NCBI RefSeq assembly: GCF_026745355.1
Contig: NC_079202.1
Location: 5,845,629-5,909,628, forward strand
Length of the DNA stretch: 64,000 nt
Source of the DNA: Beta vulgaris subsp. vulgaris
Taxonomy: Eukaryota > Streptophyta > Magnoliopsida > Caryophyllales > Amaranthaceae
Reading direction: 5' to 3'
The notes below the pieces were generated by a model. It had not been told where the DNA came from. It saw nothing but the letters and a program-made list of their open reading frames with translations, and searched no databases. A program made the translations under genes and the position numbers. Shown in pieces: positions 24,268-36,062 of the stretch (position 1 is the first letter of the stretch; each line of letters starts with the position of its first letter).

Positions 24268-27200
24268 TTATTTTTATTTTACACATCAAAACAATATGAT
24301 CAACACCATTCTTCACATTAATCGCTTTTGCAACTTAAACACACCATTGGCATCAAAAATTACTTACAAAATTACACACAACTATCACCATTATCTTTAT
24401 ATAACCACACACTGAATTAAACATACATACAATTTTCTTTTACAGAATGTAGTACCCAAATGTAATTCCAGATAGAAAAACATTATTTACACAAACTTAG
24501 ATACTTAATACTAGAAATGTACGTAAAACTAGGTTTAGTTTGTCATGATAAGTTTAGTTCAAGGTCAACAAGTGTGCATAAGTTAAATTCAAGGCTAATG
24601 AGGGCTAACAATGTACATGCAAAGTAAATTAAAATAAAAAAATTCAATGAAAAATTAACTAACAAAAGAAATTGAAAGAGGGTGAGTGGATGTTGTGTAT
24701 ATGGCGGCAGGAGTCGGCAGTGGAAGTCGTTGGGAGGCGGCTGCGGGAGGCATCGGCAAACGTCGGCAGGCGCGACGATGGTCGACTAAATCACAAGAGA
24801 TAGATGGGGGAGAAAAAGAAATTGAGAGATTGAAAGAGGTGAAATGCGAAATTGGATTCCTAGAATAATCTCGGGATCTGAAGTAAATCGTTTTTCGGAC
24901 TAACGATCAATATTAATGAACAACTACCCTAAGTACTAAACCGCTATTATGAGTAGCGGTCCATTATTTTTAACCGCTACTTCAGGTAACGATTTGCTTT
25001 TTAATTAACCAATCTTGCGAGTAGCAACTTATTTAGGTAACAGCTACTCTGAGTAGGGGTTTTACTTAAGTACAAAAAAAATATCTCCCGTGCTGTCCTA
25101 CGTGGTCGGTACCCATGAAATTAATTTGAACTTTGGCGCATATGAGCAATTAATACTCTTTTAACATTTTTCATGGAAAGAATTCAAAAAATTTGTGCCT
25201 ATTTTATTTTTTATCAATTTATCAGGACTAATTTGTCCTTCATTTCTACATAAAATTTCCAAAATACCCCTACTTTTCTTTCAAGTTATATTCCCCTATT
25301 TATTGTTTTACACCATTCCAAGAAACATTTATTGCTTTTTGATTTTATTTTAAAAGAAAAAAATAATAAAGAACTAGTTTTAAGACAAAAGTGTCAAAAT
25401 AGAACTTCCTTAAATACATTTTTTTGGAACTCCTACTACTACTTCAATATTCCTTAATTCCTGTGAAAAATGTGAAGTGATGACTATATTATGGGACGAA
25501 TGGAGTATCATGTTAACTCACTTTATACTGATAAACAAGATGAGTTTATAAAGTTGCCCATATTATCTCTCTTCAATAAACAATTTATAAATAGTGTTAA
25601 TACAACTAAGGTATCACTTATGATATCTCCTTAATACTTGTGTCCCAAAAGAAATGAGAACTCTATTTATGAACGGAGAAAGAATAATAGAGATTAAGTA
25701 TATTAACTCCACTTTATTACCTTCTACCATCAAAACTCATCATCTTCCATCTTTGAATATTCAACTTTCTCTCTCCTCTCTCCTTACTCCTCTAAAACGG
25801 AGACATCAACCTCGTCATTTCTTCGACCTTGCAAGACCACTTAGTGCAAATATGTGCATGAATCTTGTTGTAAATGAAAGTGGGGAGGGGAGGGGGGACC
25901 TTGCAAGACCACTCACTACAGATAAAAACCTTAATTGAATCCCCCATAAAAGAAAACTTAAAATTAAAAGAATTTCGAGAGAAGGAAAGGAGATTAAGCA
26001 AAATTGACCTAATTCAGAAACTGAGGACGCACCTTGGTGAGATAATGCTTCGATGGTTTAGTCTCGTTCTTCATCATGAGAGCTTCAGCCTAGTGAAGAT
26101 CTCCTTCAATTGCGTAGAAGAGTGAGTGAACAAAATTGGGAAAATTGGGGTTTTATAGAATTGTCGAGTTGGCATTTTAATTAAACAATAATTAGAGAGG
26201 ATTGGGTAAAAAATGACGAAGATTATTGACATATTTTAGACGAAATGAAATGTCAACACCCGAAAGTTGTCATTTTGGCTAAAAATTCATAAAGTGATGT
26301 TAAGTTGCCAACTAATGTATTGTAATTGGTCTTTTCCTCTAAAAAAATTAGTTGGTTCTTCCCTGCAAAACCCTATTTTGTTTGGTCTTATATGACAAAA
26401 AAAAACCCTTTAATATAAGTCTAAAGAGTTGAAAATAAAATTAATAAACAAAAAACTTAATGTTGACTTACCAAATAGGATGCTACATAAAACAATTGAA
26501 AATTTCAAATAGTACAACTTAAGAAAGAAATAACATTAAGCATGTAGCATATGTTACGCTAAAACAAAGAGACACCTTATAAAAATTGCAAAAAATAAAA
26601 ACAAAAACAAAATTTAAAAGTTTCAAGGAGTAGGAGTATGTATTTTTTTGGGCAACAAGTACATACAAGCAACATAAAAACCTACTACTCATGATTTAAG
26701 GTCATTTTATGGGTTACAAAACTCGAAACACACCCACTATTACAAAGTAAAATATTATTAGAGACACCATTATTAGACTTAATTAGTACTACATGTATGA
26801 CAGTCAATACTTAAGTGACGCTTTTTCCTTGGACAAGAGAATACACGTGATGGAGGGATCAACTCATTTCTTTTCTTGTTCGCGACCAACCTGCATCCAA
26901 AAGCACAATTAGATGATGAACCAACATTGGTCTTATTGTTAGAACTTCTCATTCTACAACCATTCTTCACAAGTGAACGAAAACCTGGCTTCATTCTCCT
27001 TGTCGGAATAGAAAGTCGTGATTATTACTTCCTTATCGAAACTCGAGTACACGAGGATAAGGTTTTGACATTCTTCTTGATCTTAGTATCATGACAGTGG
27101 CTACTTGTAACACTACTCCTTACTCCGGCCAGCATCCACATTTCCATTCATGGACTCACCCATATCCTCCATTGAATAGTTCTTTGTACTTGGATCTTTC

Positions 27201-27415
27201 AACTCGATATTGGAATCGCTTACCTCTTTATTTGTATTTAAATCATCAAGCGCATTTGAAATAACCACTGTCATTTTCTTACCTGCCTCTTTGCTTTTAA
27301 CTCGACCATCTGAACTCATGATTACCCATATTCTTATAGTCATCATACAAGCAACCCTAGAATTGAAATACTGCATAGACTTCCCCTTCATTAACACTTG
27401 GTAACATTTCCTTGA
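24268..27415. other. Intergenic, AT-rich; no confident gene
   Basis: At 24690-24790 there is a short GC-rich patch (repeated GTCGGCAG and GCGGC). At 24950-25070 the motifs GTAGCGGT and ACCGCTACT repeat in both orientations, like the subterminal part of a CACTA element, but no TIR was found. Near 25440-25670, TATGGGACGAATGGAGTA and CAAAAGAAATGAGAACTCT look like worn MITE ends. A possible gene remnant on the minus strand (26779-27397) is listed separately. Confidence 0.5.
26779..27397 (-). pseudogene. Unidentified coding-like remnant
   Basis: Two minus-strand open stretches abut. The upstream one (27397 to 27113) reads MLMKGKSMQYFNSRVACMM and later ISNALDDLNTNKEVSDSNIE. The downstream one (26994 to 26779) reads MKPGFRSLVKNGCRMRSSNN and CPRKKRHLSIDCHTC. 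They connect through one frame change near 27120 and two adjacent stops near 27020. The second part is basic and Cys/Ser-rich. I recognise no family. It ends directly at the 5' border of the Helitron (27416), so any upstream exon may have been displaced. Confidence 0.3.
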
Positions 27416-28009
27416 TCTCTATTATATAAGGGAAGGGGGGAGCAATGACGTCCTCTTTTGAAATGCCTATTTTGCCCCCCTTTTCATTCTAAATTACAAA
27501 TTTACTTACAAATCAAAGGGGGATTCAAACAAAAATACCAAAAATATAATTATAACAATCACTCACAAGACAACTAAATCATAAAATTGCATAATTTACG
27601 TTATGCAAATCACTAAAATGAGAAAATTTTATAAAAACTTAAAAATTCAATTACAAACTACAACCTATGAAAAAATTGACTTGAAATCAAAGTGTCCACT
27701 TTCTTTACAATTTATGAAGTATTGTACTTATTCAAAAATCAACTAAAAAATTATAATATTAGAAATCATAAATAAATTCAATAAAATTTCTATTTTGTTC
27801 ATAGAATTCACTTTGAAAAGTAAAAAAAACAAAAACAAAAAGAATGATGAGAGACTTAAGTGACAGAAACTAACCCAATCAAATTTTGCAACTAAAAACA
27901 ATTATACTTTGTATGTCTTAATGTTCAAACTTTGACTCTTATACCGAAGAAAATCGAGTTTCTGTTTCGAAAAAAAATTCAAGCACGCATCACGTGCAAA
28001 AAATTCTAA
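27416..28009 (+). mobile_element. Non-autonomous Helitron, 594 bp
   Basis: The 5' end after host A is TCTCTATTATATAAGGGAAG. The 3' end has a hairpin (GCACG 27983-27987, CGTGC 27993-27997), then CTAA (28006-28009) before host T. This gives the A|TC...CTRR|T structure of Helitrons. No target duplication is expected. No Rep/helicase gene is present, so it would depend on an autonomous relative. The 3' hairpin closely resembles that at 1561-1587. Confidence 0.7.
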
Positions 28010-30789
28010 TATGGTCATAAAAGAGCTTGGCCTCATTCAGTTAGCAAACCGATACTTGGGCTCAACCATATTATAACTTTCAAATTTGAGAATATTCTCA
28101 ACATCCTTCATCCTCTCTTCCCTTACCTCTTCTATGAGTTCAGTTGAAAGTTTTTTTTCCCTTTCTCACATGGACACTCTTGTGCTTCCAAGTCTTCTAA
28201 AGCTAATAAATCATAAAATCCCTAATTACCCAAAAAAGAGTCATTCCTTCTGCTCCAGATACGTTTTAACTTTTAAAATCTTCATGTTTGCTGAAGGAAG
28301 TCCTAATACTAAACTTTGTACGTACATCATCATGCAGGTGCATTTCTGAATATCCCTTGAAAATGGAGTTTTTAACCTCTTCAAGTGTCATGGATACCTC
28401 TTTATTTCCATGATTAACGTTAGAAGCTATCAACATGTTCCAGTATACAACAATCCTTTTTCCCTAGCTCTATGGCAACCATAGCTCTTCTAAACAAAGA
28501 TTCAACACTATATGGTTTGAGAGAATACAAATAGCCATCTCAAAACATTCAACTATTTCCATTTTTTCTACAAATTATACTAAACAAGTCATCAATTATT
28601 TTTTTTTGCTTAAAAAGTAACTTACCTTCCTCCTTTTAATTCTTTTGAAAAATCAAGAATGCCCTCCGAATTTTTTGAACTTACAATCAAATCAAAAAAA
28701 CTTCATCTTCCTCCATTAGCTCCTCACCCTCAGTGAGGAGTTAATTTATTTCCCCCTTGAGTCTCTAATAAACTTCCAAGGAAAACATATTGAAGGTCTA
28801 ATATGATTAAACCACTAAACAAAACCAGAAATTCCAAACAAGCAAAAGCATAAATTTAAAAATCTGAAACTTTTTATGAATTATGCAGACAAACAATCCA
28901 GAAACGGAAACTGGCAGCAAGAACCATGATGAAAGTAACTAGATCAAGCTGGTAAATAACGATATACCCAACTTGAATTCTCCAGCAAAGGTAAACTAAC
29001 CAAAGAATAGGAAATTATGGATTATTCATACCACTCAAATGACTGTTACGAAAGTACAACAACAAAGACTAATTGGGAGGCATATATTCTTTTCTCTTCT
29101 TTTGTTAATTGGAATAATTTTAATTTTAATTAGGAACTTGCATGTTTTATGTTATATTGACAATTTTGATAATGCGGAATTTTAATCTTTCTTAGTATAT
29201 GGATCCTTCTTTTTATCTCTTTTCTTGTATCATATTCCAATATTACAAGTACAAAAAAGGCAAGTATATAATATATAGCAATATTATCTTCAACTTGGTA
29301 AGTAAACTTGAAGTCAATATGTATACTTGATCCATCTCATAAAGATGATTTGTGGTTATGGTAGTGGAGGGTTTTGAAATCTAAGATAATATGAGGCTAG
29401 GGTGAGGGGTTTTCAGGTGTGAGAGCTAGGGGAGGGGGGTTTCGGGGGATGAAGAGGAATGGGAGAGGTGGCTGCTGGTAGAAGGGGTGTGGGGTGATGG
29501 TTTAGAGGGTGGGGGGCTTTTGGTGGGTGGAGAGGTGGTGGTGGAAGGCTAGAAAGGAAAGGGGTGGTGTTTTAGTTTTTTTAGTTAATAAAATAATTAA
29601 ATTTATGTGTTTAACAAAGAATTTAGTTTTAAAACATATTAGATTACTTCTTAATTACATAATCAGGGTATTAAACCTACATTTGCAGGTTACCAACATG
29701 TAATGACATATTTTGAACAAATATACCGCAAAGTTAAAATAATTATCAGATTATGCACAAGTAGGATCATTTTCATAGGATAAGATAAAGATGGAATTAT
29801 TGCTATCAATTATTCCTTTATTATTATATTTTTCAATAAGCATATTGTTTTTGACTAATAAGAATTAATTTTAGTGACACATTAAATATTTTTGTTGTTT
29901 AATAATGGAAATTTAACTATTTTGGGACTTTCTAAAAAAAAAAAATTAACAATTAAAATGAGACCGAGAAAGTATATTATACGACTTGAAAGACCTAACA
30001 AGATTATTTTGAGCACCATGAACATACATCTCTTTATACAACTAAATGAAAGGTGTTAGAAGAATTCAAGGTTCGGTATTTTTTAAATTATACCTTATTA
30101 TAATAATCCCTCCAATTTTATTTGTTTATATTTGTTTAACCTTTTTTTGTCTCACAACAAGATTTCGATAAAATGGAGTAAAAGAAATAGGGGGAGTAGT
30201 TTAGAACGTTGCATAAAGTTTATATACACACAAAAAAAACGATCCCCTTGATGTTGGATATCATTAAATTGCATATAGTTATATTAGGATGTTAAGCATT
30301 ATTACCAATTTACCATGTACGTTAACATGTGACATTTTCACACCCTTTTAGATCATTATTATGATTATATATAACTAGCTATTAAGTCATAATTTCACTA
30401 AAAAGTAGCATCATGTGAGTATATGGCTAATAGATATAAGTTAAGAAGTACTTATTTGGTAACTTATTAGTTGAAGTTATAGGCGAAGCTAAGGTCTGAA
30501 ATATGCAAAAAAAAGTATTTCCACAACTATAATACCACCTTAAAGTAAACTAACTGGCCCTAAAGTTAAATAACTTGAACTTATTAAATTAGTATTGAAC
30601 TCATCGAAACTAAAAAAAAAATTATTGTTTTTACCCAATGTCAAAAGAAAAAAAGAAAAAATATATATTGTCTTAAACCCTAAACACCCTAAACGAAAGC
30701 TACAAGAAGAAGACGGACAAATAGAAGCTCAAATCAATGGCGAAGATGCAAAAATCTTAGTCTACAAAAAGGAGGAAAAGAAGAAAAAT
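28010..30789. other. AT-rich intergenic DNA; no confident gene
   Basis: At 28560-28030 on the minus strand there are coding-like pieces (SLFRRAMVAIELGKKDC) separated by stops. I cannot assign them. At 29385-29560 a strongly G-rich tract on the plus strand has several runs of four or more G. Nothing else is supported. Confidence 0.5.
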
Positions 30790-31470
30790 TGTTAAGAGTT
30801 TATAAGTGTATATAGTAGGAACTCAAAGTTTGTTTCAAAAGAATATGAGAGTACTCCTTTTTATCTTTTGTCCCACATTGAACGAATAAAAGGTAAGAGT
30901 AAGGTTTATAACCATTGCTCTTCCTCTACCCTTTGAGTTGTGTATCAATGAGACTTTTAGTGGGTATGTGGTGATTGAAGTTACCACACGCACGCCGCCC
31001 GCCCGATTCGGGCTTTGGGCTTTGGAGAATAAACTTAACTTAACTATCTTTTTGTGTCAATGTTTTGTCACCATTTAATGATAGTTTTTATCAGTCTTAA
31101 GTTACCGTTTTTCCCCTAATCTCTCTCTTAATATTTCTGTTTTTCCCTAATTTCTCTCAAAAACGGTTGCCATTATTCTTCCCATTTATTAATACTAGTG
31201 TCTTGGTATTCATTGGGAACATATAAACACAAACAATCTCTCCTTCTAGTCGTTTTCTTTCTCCTCTATTATTTTGAGCAATATTCAAGAGCGTTCTCAA
31301 TCTACTTTTCTGTTAACATCGTGTATCCCTGGAGGTTGATTGCTTTGAGTTCGTGTGTTGTTACGGAGCAAATTTCAACTTTAGAGTAGTGATCTTTTCA
31401 CGCCCATTTATTATATAAGTTTATTTTAATTGTTACTATTTTATGTTCCTACATTCTAAAGTTGAATTTC
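30790..31470 (+). repeat. Probable 5' LTR and leader of the decayed copia element
   Basis: It begins TGTTAAGAGTTTA and has the wording common in copia LTRs (TTTTGTCCCACATTG near 30868, GTGACTTT-like text near 30950, CT-rich leader near 31120-31260). The 3' border is not fixed because there is no second LTR to compare and no clean TGGTATCAGAGC primer site was seen. Confidence 0.4.
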
Positions 31471-31491
31471 TTCTTGTATCCGTTTTATGGA

Positions 31492-32500
31492 ACTATGACT
31501 GGTGAAATTCCTGATGATAATATGCGTATTTTTAATGTTGTCCCTATTACCAATCCCTTGTCCCTGATATGTCTAAGTTAGAACTATTTGATGGGAAATA
31601 TTTTAAGATGTTGTCTGATAAGAAGGAATTTTTCTTGGGTCAAATTGGGGTAGATTATTGTTTGTCTGCTATTACTGCTCCTAAGAATTCTGTTAGAGAT
31701 TTTGTGAAAGATAATAAGACTTGTTATAGGATGTTACTGCATTATATGACTTCTTCCCTTTATATGATTTATAGTAAGTCGAAAAATGCTAAGGATTTAT
31801 GGGATGCTTTGAATGCTAAGCATGGGTCTGATGATTTTGGGAATAAGACATATGCTTGTAGTCGTTGGTTGAAGTTTACTATGTCTGATGATAAATTTGT
31901 GCTAGATCAAGTTCATGAGTTTGAACTTTTATGTGCTGATATTGTCGTTGAGGGTATGGTCATTCTTGATCTTTTCCAAGCCAAATGTTTACTTGAGAAA
32001 TTACCTTCTTTCTGGGAAACTTTTGTTCATTCCTTAAAACATAGGTAGAACGACTTACCCTTCAAGAATTAGTTTCCCACATTAAGATTGAGGAGCAGAA
32101 CTGTATCCAAATCAAAGGGAAATTAATTGATCATTCTTCTTCTTCTTCTGCTAATCTTATGGAAAATAAAGTTAGTGCAGGTAAAAGACCAAAAGGTATG
32201 GGTCTAAATCAGTTCCATGGTACAAGGCAGAACTATAACAACTTCAAGGGAAAAGGTAAGTTTAAGGGAAGTTGCTTCGTTTGTGGGAAGTATCGACATA
32301 CTGCCAAGGATTGTCGTCAAATAAAGGAAGCTCCAGACAAAGCAAAAGACAACAAAGCTCAAGCCGACCTTGTTGAAGATGACATAATTGTTACTGTGGT
32401 TTTCGAGGTCAATCTGGTAAGCAATGTTTATGAATGGATCGTGGACACTAGTGCAACCCTTCACATCTACGCCATTAAGGAAATGTTTCAGGACTAAAAC
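31492..32500 (+). pseudogene. Copia gag and protease remnant
   Basis: ATG at 31492 opens MTGEIPDDNMRIFNVVP. After a frame change at about 31567, SKLELFDGKYFKMLSDKKEF and LWDALNAKHGSDDFG represent the UBN2-type capsid region. A zinc knuckle reads CFVCGKYRHTAKDCRQ (about 32275-32320). The protease site is WIVDTSATLHIYA (about 32434), where DTSA replaces the usual DSGA, so catalysis would be impaired. A stop falls after HSLKHR at 32046 and another after 32494. Confidence 0.8.
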
Positions 32501-32527
32501 AAAGTTTCAGAAGGAGAATGCATCTTC

Positions 32528-33480
32528 ATGGACAACTCAAGCACTGTGAATGTTCTAGGCAAAGGAAAGGTTTTCCCGAAATTAACTTTTGGGAAAACCA
32601 TTGCTTTGCAGAATGTTTTGCATGTTCTTAACATCCGCATAAATCTCATTTATGGTTCTCTTTTCAACAAAGTTGGGCTCAAGTTGGCTTTTGAATCTGA
32701 TAAACTTGTATTAATTAGAAATGTTGTTTAGTGGGTAAAGGCTTTCGTAATGCTGGACTTTTTGTTTTGGATGTTGTTATTGATGATAAGAACTCTACTG
32801 CTTATGTTTATATTACTGAGTTTGTTTCTTTATGGCATTCTAGACTAGGTCATGTGAATGTTGCATCTATTAAAAGGCTAAAACATTTTAGTCTTATTCC
32901 CAACTTTAGCAATACTTCTTTTGAAAAATGTGAAGTGTGTGTAGAAGCTAAGCACCCTAAGAAGGCATTCAACAAAATTGTGTCTCGTTCCTCAACTTTA
33001 TTAGAGTTAGTCCATAGTGACTTAGGTGACTTTAAGAATTCCATGAGTAGGGGGGGAAGAAGTATTACATTATTTTTGTTGATGCATGACTTTTCATGTT
33101 ATAATAAGATTTATTTATTGAGTATTAAGGATGAGGCCGAAGAGAAATTTCTATTCTATAAAGCCGAAGTTGATAACCAATTGGACCTTAAGATTGAGAC
33201 GGTGAGATCAGATAGGGGTGGAGAATATGATGGAGTTTCCCTTAAGAAATTTTGTGAGTCTAATGGGATCATTCATGATGTTACAGCTCCTTATACCCCA
33301 GATCGGAATCGAATAGCTTAGCGGCAAAATAGAACTCTTAAAGATATGATGAATGCAATGCTTATTAGTTCAGGTATGCCTACTAACATGTGGAGTGAGA
33401 CTATTCTTTCTGCTTGCTATGTTCTTAATTGAGTTCCCTGTAAGAAGTTAGATAAGAATACCTATGAATTGTGAAAATGC
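32528..33480 (+). pseudogene. Copia integrase remnant
   Basis: The gag-pre-integrase part reads LWHSRLGHVNVASIKRLKHF with CEVCVEAKHPKKAF. The catalytic core shows HSDLGDFKNS, RSDRGGEYDG and, after a stop at 33319, RQNRTLKDMMNAM, where the usual catalytic E region (QQNGVAERKN type) is altered. The text ends near KNTYEL at 33471, just before the CACTA element. Stops at 32729, 33319 and 33430 break it. Confidence 0.8.
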
Positions 33481-33496
33481 TAACATGTAGGATTTA

Positions 33497-35019
33497 CACT
33501 AGTAGAATAAATACTATTTGCTGCGGTCAAAAAGAGGCATATTGCGGCAGTTTTGGGAGCGCAGCAATTAAAGGGGCAGCAATAGGTCATAATTATATTG
33601 CTGGGGTTTTAAACCGCAGCAATATTTTCAGATATTGCTGCGATTTCTAGCCCAAACCGCAGCAATATATATATTTTTTATTAAAAAAATACAATATATT
33701 GCTGCGGTTTCTAGCCCAAAACCGCAGCAATAGGGTCCTACAGGCAAAAAAAGAAAAAAATATGCATTTTGTCATAAGATTTGAAAGATAAAGCCGGGCA
33801 ACAAACCCATCCACAAATGAGCATTATATCATTTAATAGAAACTAAACTCAAAATGAAACCAACATCACTTCTCATTCACAATAGTTCTAAGCGGGGGAC
33901 AGTACTGAACCCTATCCTTTCCACAACCATGGTTCTAGTAAGAATTAATAAGTAAAGTAAATAGTCTCTGTCTTCTCTCTTTTATTGAACTAAGTAAATA
34001 AGGTATGAAACTAACAATAAGAACCAAAAAATTATATTATACAGTAAAATCTAAGTAAAAAACTGTACCAAATTATAATTGTACCAACTTACAAAGAAAA
34101 CAAAGATAATGAAAACAAGAAAATCAGATCTAAGAAAAAAAAAACTAAAACCGCCATCAACCACCATCCTCAATCGAATAAATCACGCAAACCAAGACAC
34201 GCATCTCGAAGAATCGAACACCTTACTCGCTGGAGATTATAACGAACGAAACTTCGAACAAACTCGCCGGAGATTCATCGCGAGAAGGAACTTCGGAAAT
34301 TTCAGATCTGAGGCCGAGACAACGATGAGGGACGAAACTTCGAACAAAACTCGCCGGAAATTCATCGCGAGAAGATCTGGCCGGTACCAACAAATCTAAA
34401 TAATGAAAAAAAAACGAAAAAAAGGAAACAAAAACAAAAACAAAAACGAAAAAAAAACCAAAAAAGGAATTCGTCGAAGGCGGCGAATTGGGGTCGCACA
34501 TGGTCGTGTCGGCTTCGTCGGGTCGCACAGGGCCGCACAAGGTTGACAGAAGGCAAGTTTGAGGCGAATTGGGGTGTTTAGAGAGGTTGAGAGAGATGAG
34601 AGAGAGAAGAGAGGGTTGAGAGGTTGAGAGGATGAGAGAGAGAAGAGAGGGTGAGGCGCTGAGAGAGACTGAGGGTGAGGTGTGGGTGAGAGAGACTGAG
34701 GGTGAGGCGTGGGTGAGAGAGAGAAAATGAAGGAAAAAACCCTAAGTGTGAGGCGCTGAGAGAAACCCCCGTATTTTTTTATGGGTAAGTGACGCTAATA
34801 TTGCTGCAGTTTCCACGTAGGACCACAGCAATAGTAGCTGTACAGGGCCCCACATGTTTTTAAAAAGGTAAGCGTTAGACAATATTGCTGCGGTTTTGGG
34901 CGGGAACCGCAACAATATTGTCAATTTCTAATTTTTATTTCTTTTTGCGTGTTATATTGCTGCGTATAGGTAAAACTGCAGCAATATCACCGCAGCAAAT
35001 AGCATTTATTCTACTAGTG
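33497..35019. mobile_element. Non-autonomous CACTA element, 1523 bp
   Basis: The left end is CACTAGTAGAATAAATACTA and the right end is its inverse (…TTTATTCTACTAGTG). The target duplication is TTA on both sides (33494-33496 and 35020-35022). Subterminal repeats are copies of TTGCTGCGGTTT or the inverse near both ends (33515-33740 and 34800-34990). The interior has no transposase. It holds a duplicated block around AACTCGCCGG(A)AATTCATCGCGAGAAG (34261 and 34348), A-rich sequence and GA-rich repeats (34590-34730). Confidence 0.93.
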
Positions 35020-35030
35020 TTATTAACAAG

Positions 35031-35359
35031 AATAATACACATTTTTGCCCGTTTTCTCGCAATAATACAAACTTTTGATTATTTTTTAATAATACAAACT
35101 TTTGATCAAAATTCCTCCAGTAGGGCAATACCGGTTGTTAACTTGTTGTAGGAGGAAACAAGCTTAGGTGGTTCAGGTGGGTGGGGGGTTGGGGGAGGAA
35201 GGAGAAAGAAGAAAGATCATTTTGTAATTTTTTTGACCTGTTTTACCAATTACAAGTCAACATGACCTACTAAAGGAATTTTAATGTAAATTTTGTATTA
35301 TTAAAAAATAATCCAAAGTTTGTATTATTGCGTGAGAACGGGTAAAAATTTGTATTATT
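35031..35359. mobile_element. MITE with ~70-bp terminal inverted repeats
   Basis: The left arm starts AATAATACACATTTTTGCCC and the right arm, reversed, AATAATACAAATTTTTACCC. The arms match for about 70 bp with a few differences. The 190-bp centre is non-coding. It lies 11 bp right of the CACTA element, exactly where the copia coding sequence has a deletion. No exact target duplication was identified, so the superfamily is open. Confidence 0.8.
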
Positions 35360-35374
35360 GTAGTTATAAGATCC

Positions 35375-35842
35375 TTCTTGTTTTGAGATGAAGGATTTAG
35401 GAGAGGCTGATGTTATTCTTGGAATAAAGATTACTAGAACGTCATATGGGATATCTTTAAATCAATCTCATTATATTGAGAAAATATCAAAGAAGTTTGA
35501 TGAATTTGATTGTGTTCTCGTGAAAATCCCATATGATTCTAGTATTCACTTGAAAAAGAATAAGGGTGATAGTATATCATAAGAACAATATGCAAAAATA
35601 TTTGGTAGTGTAATGTTCTTTATGAATTATACTAGACTTAATATAGCTTATGCTGTTAGTAGATTGAGAAGGTATACTTACAATCCTAATCGGGAGGATT
35701 GGGTTGCCTTGATTAGATTGTTGAAGTATCTAAAAGGCACTATCAATTGGGGTATACATTGTCAACGGACACCTTGTGTCCTTGAAGGATTTTGTGATGC
35801 TAATTGGGTGTCGGATAATGATGAGATTCAATCTACTAGCGG
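35375..35842 (+). pseudogene. Copia reverse-transcriptase tail and RNase H start
   Basis: It reads FEMKDLGEADVILGIKI (35380), then SVMFFMNYTRLNIAYAVSR (35608) and ALIRLLKYLKGTINWGIH. LEGFCDANWVSDNDEIQSTS is the RNase H start. One stop is at 35579. The YVDD block upstream is absent. After STSG the sequence turns into unrelated LINE text. Confidence 0.85.
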
Positions 35843-35867
35843 AAAACCCTCGCCATATACCAAACTG

Positions 35868-36062
35868 ACTGGGGGCCCAAGCCTTTCAGGTTCCTAAACT
35901 ACTGGCTCTCACATCCCTCGTGCATTAAAACCATAAAAGAGGCATGGGTTTCAACCCAATGTCTCCCTCTCCCTGACAAACTCAAAATGGTGAAAGCCTC
36001 CTTAAAAAAGTGGAATTCTATCGAATTCGGTGACATTGAAACAAGAATTGCAATAAGTAAAA
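35868..36062 (+). pseudogene. Internal LINE ORF2 fragment
   Basis: The frame reads GPKPFRFLNYWLSHPS, then EAWVSTQCLPLPDKLKMVKA and SLKKWNSIEFGDIETRI. This is typical of the part of plant L1 ORF2 between endonuclease and RT. It is joined to the truncated copia RNase H on the left and cut by the Mutator-like element on the right. It is an internal piece with no LINE 3' tail, so it did not arrive by ordinary LINE insertion at these borders. Confidence 0.8.

Larger units (their letters stand above)
30790..35842 (+). mobile_element. Decayed Ty1/copia element, 3' end missing
   Basis: An LTR-like leader begins TGTTAAGAGTTTATAAG at 30790. Gag, protease and integrase remnants (31492-33480) follow, then a CACTA element (33497-35019) and a MITE (35031-35359), then the tail of RT and part of RNase H (35375-35842). 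The RT catalytic block and the rest of integrase are missing. At about 35843 the RNase H text stops and LINE sequence begins, so the 3' LTR is absent. Confidence 0.8.

Noticed and set aside
24686..24868. 60-residue Gly/Arg-rich frame
   Set aside because: Short, GC-rich and repetitive, with no upstream or downstream gene structure.
34079..34556. Basic frame on the plus strand and Phe-rich frame on the minus strand
   Set aside because: Inside a non-autonomous CACTA element; composition is A-rich low complexity with a duplicated block.
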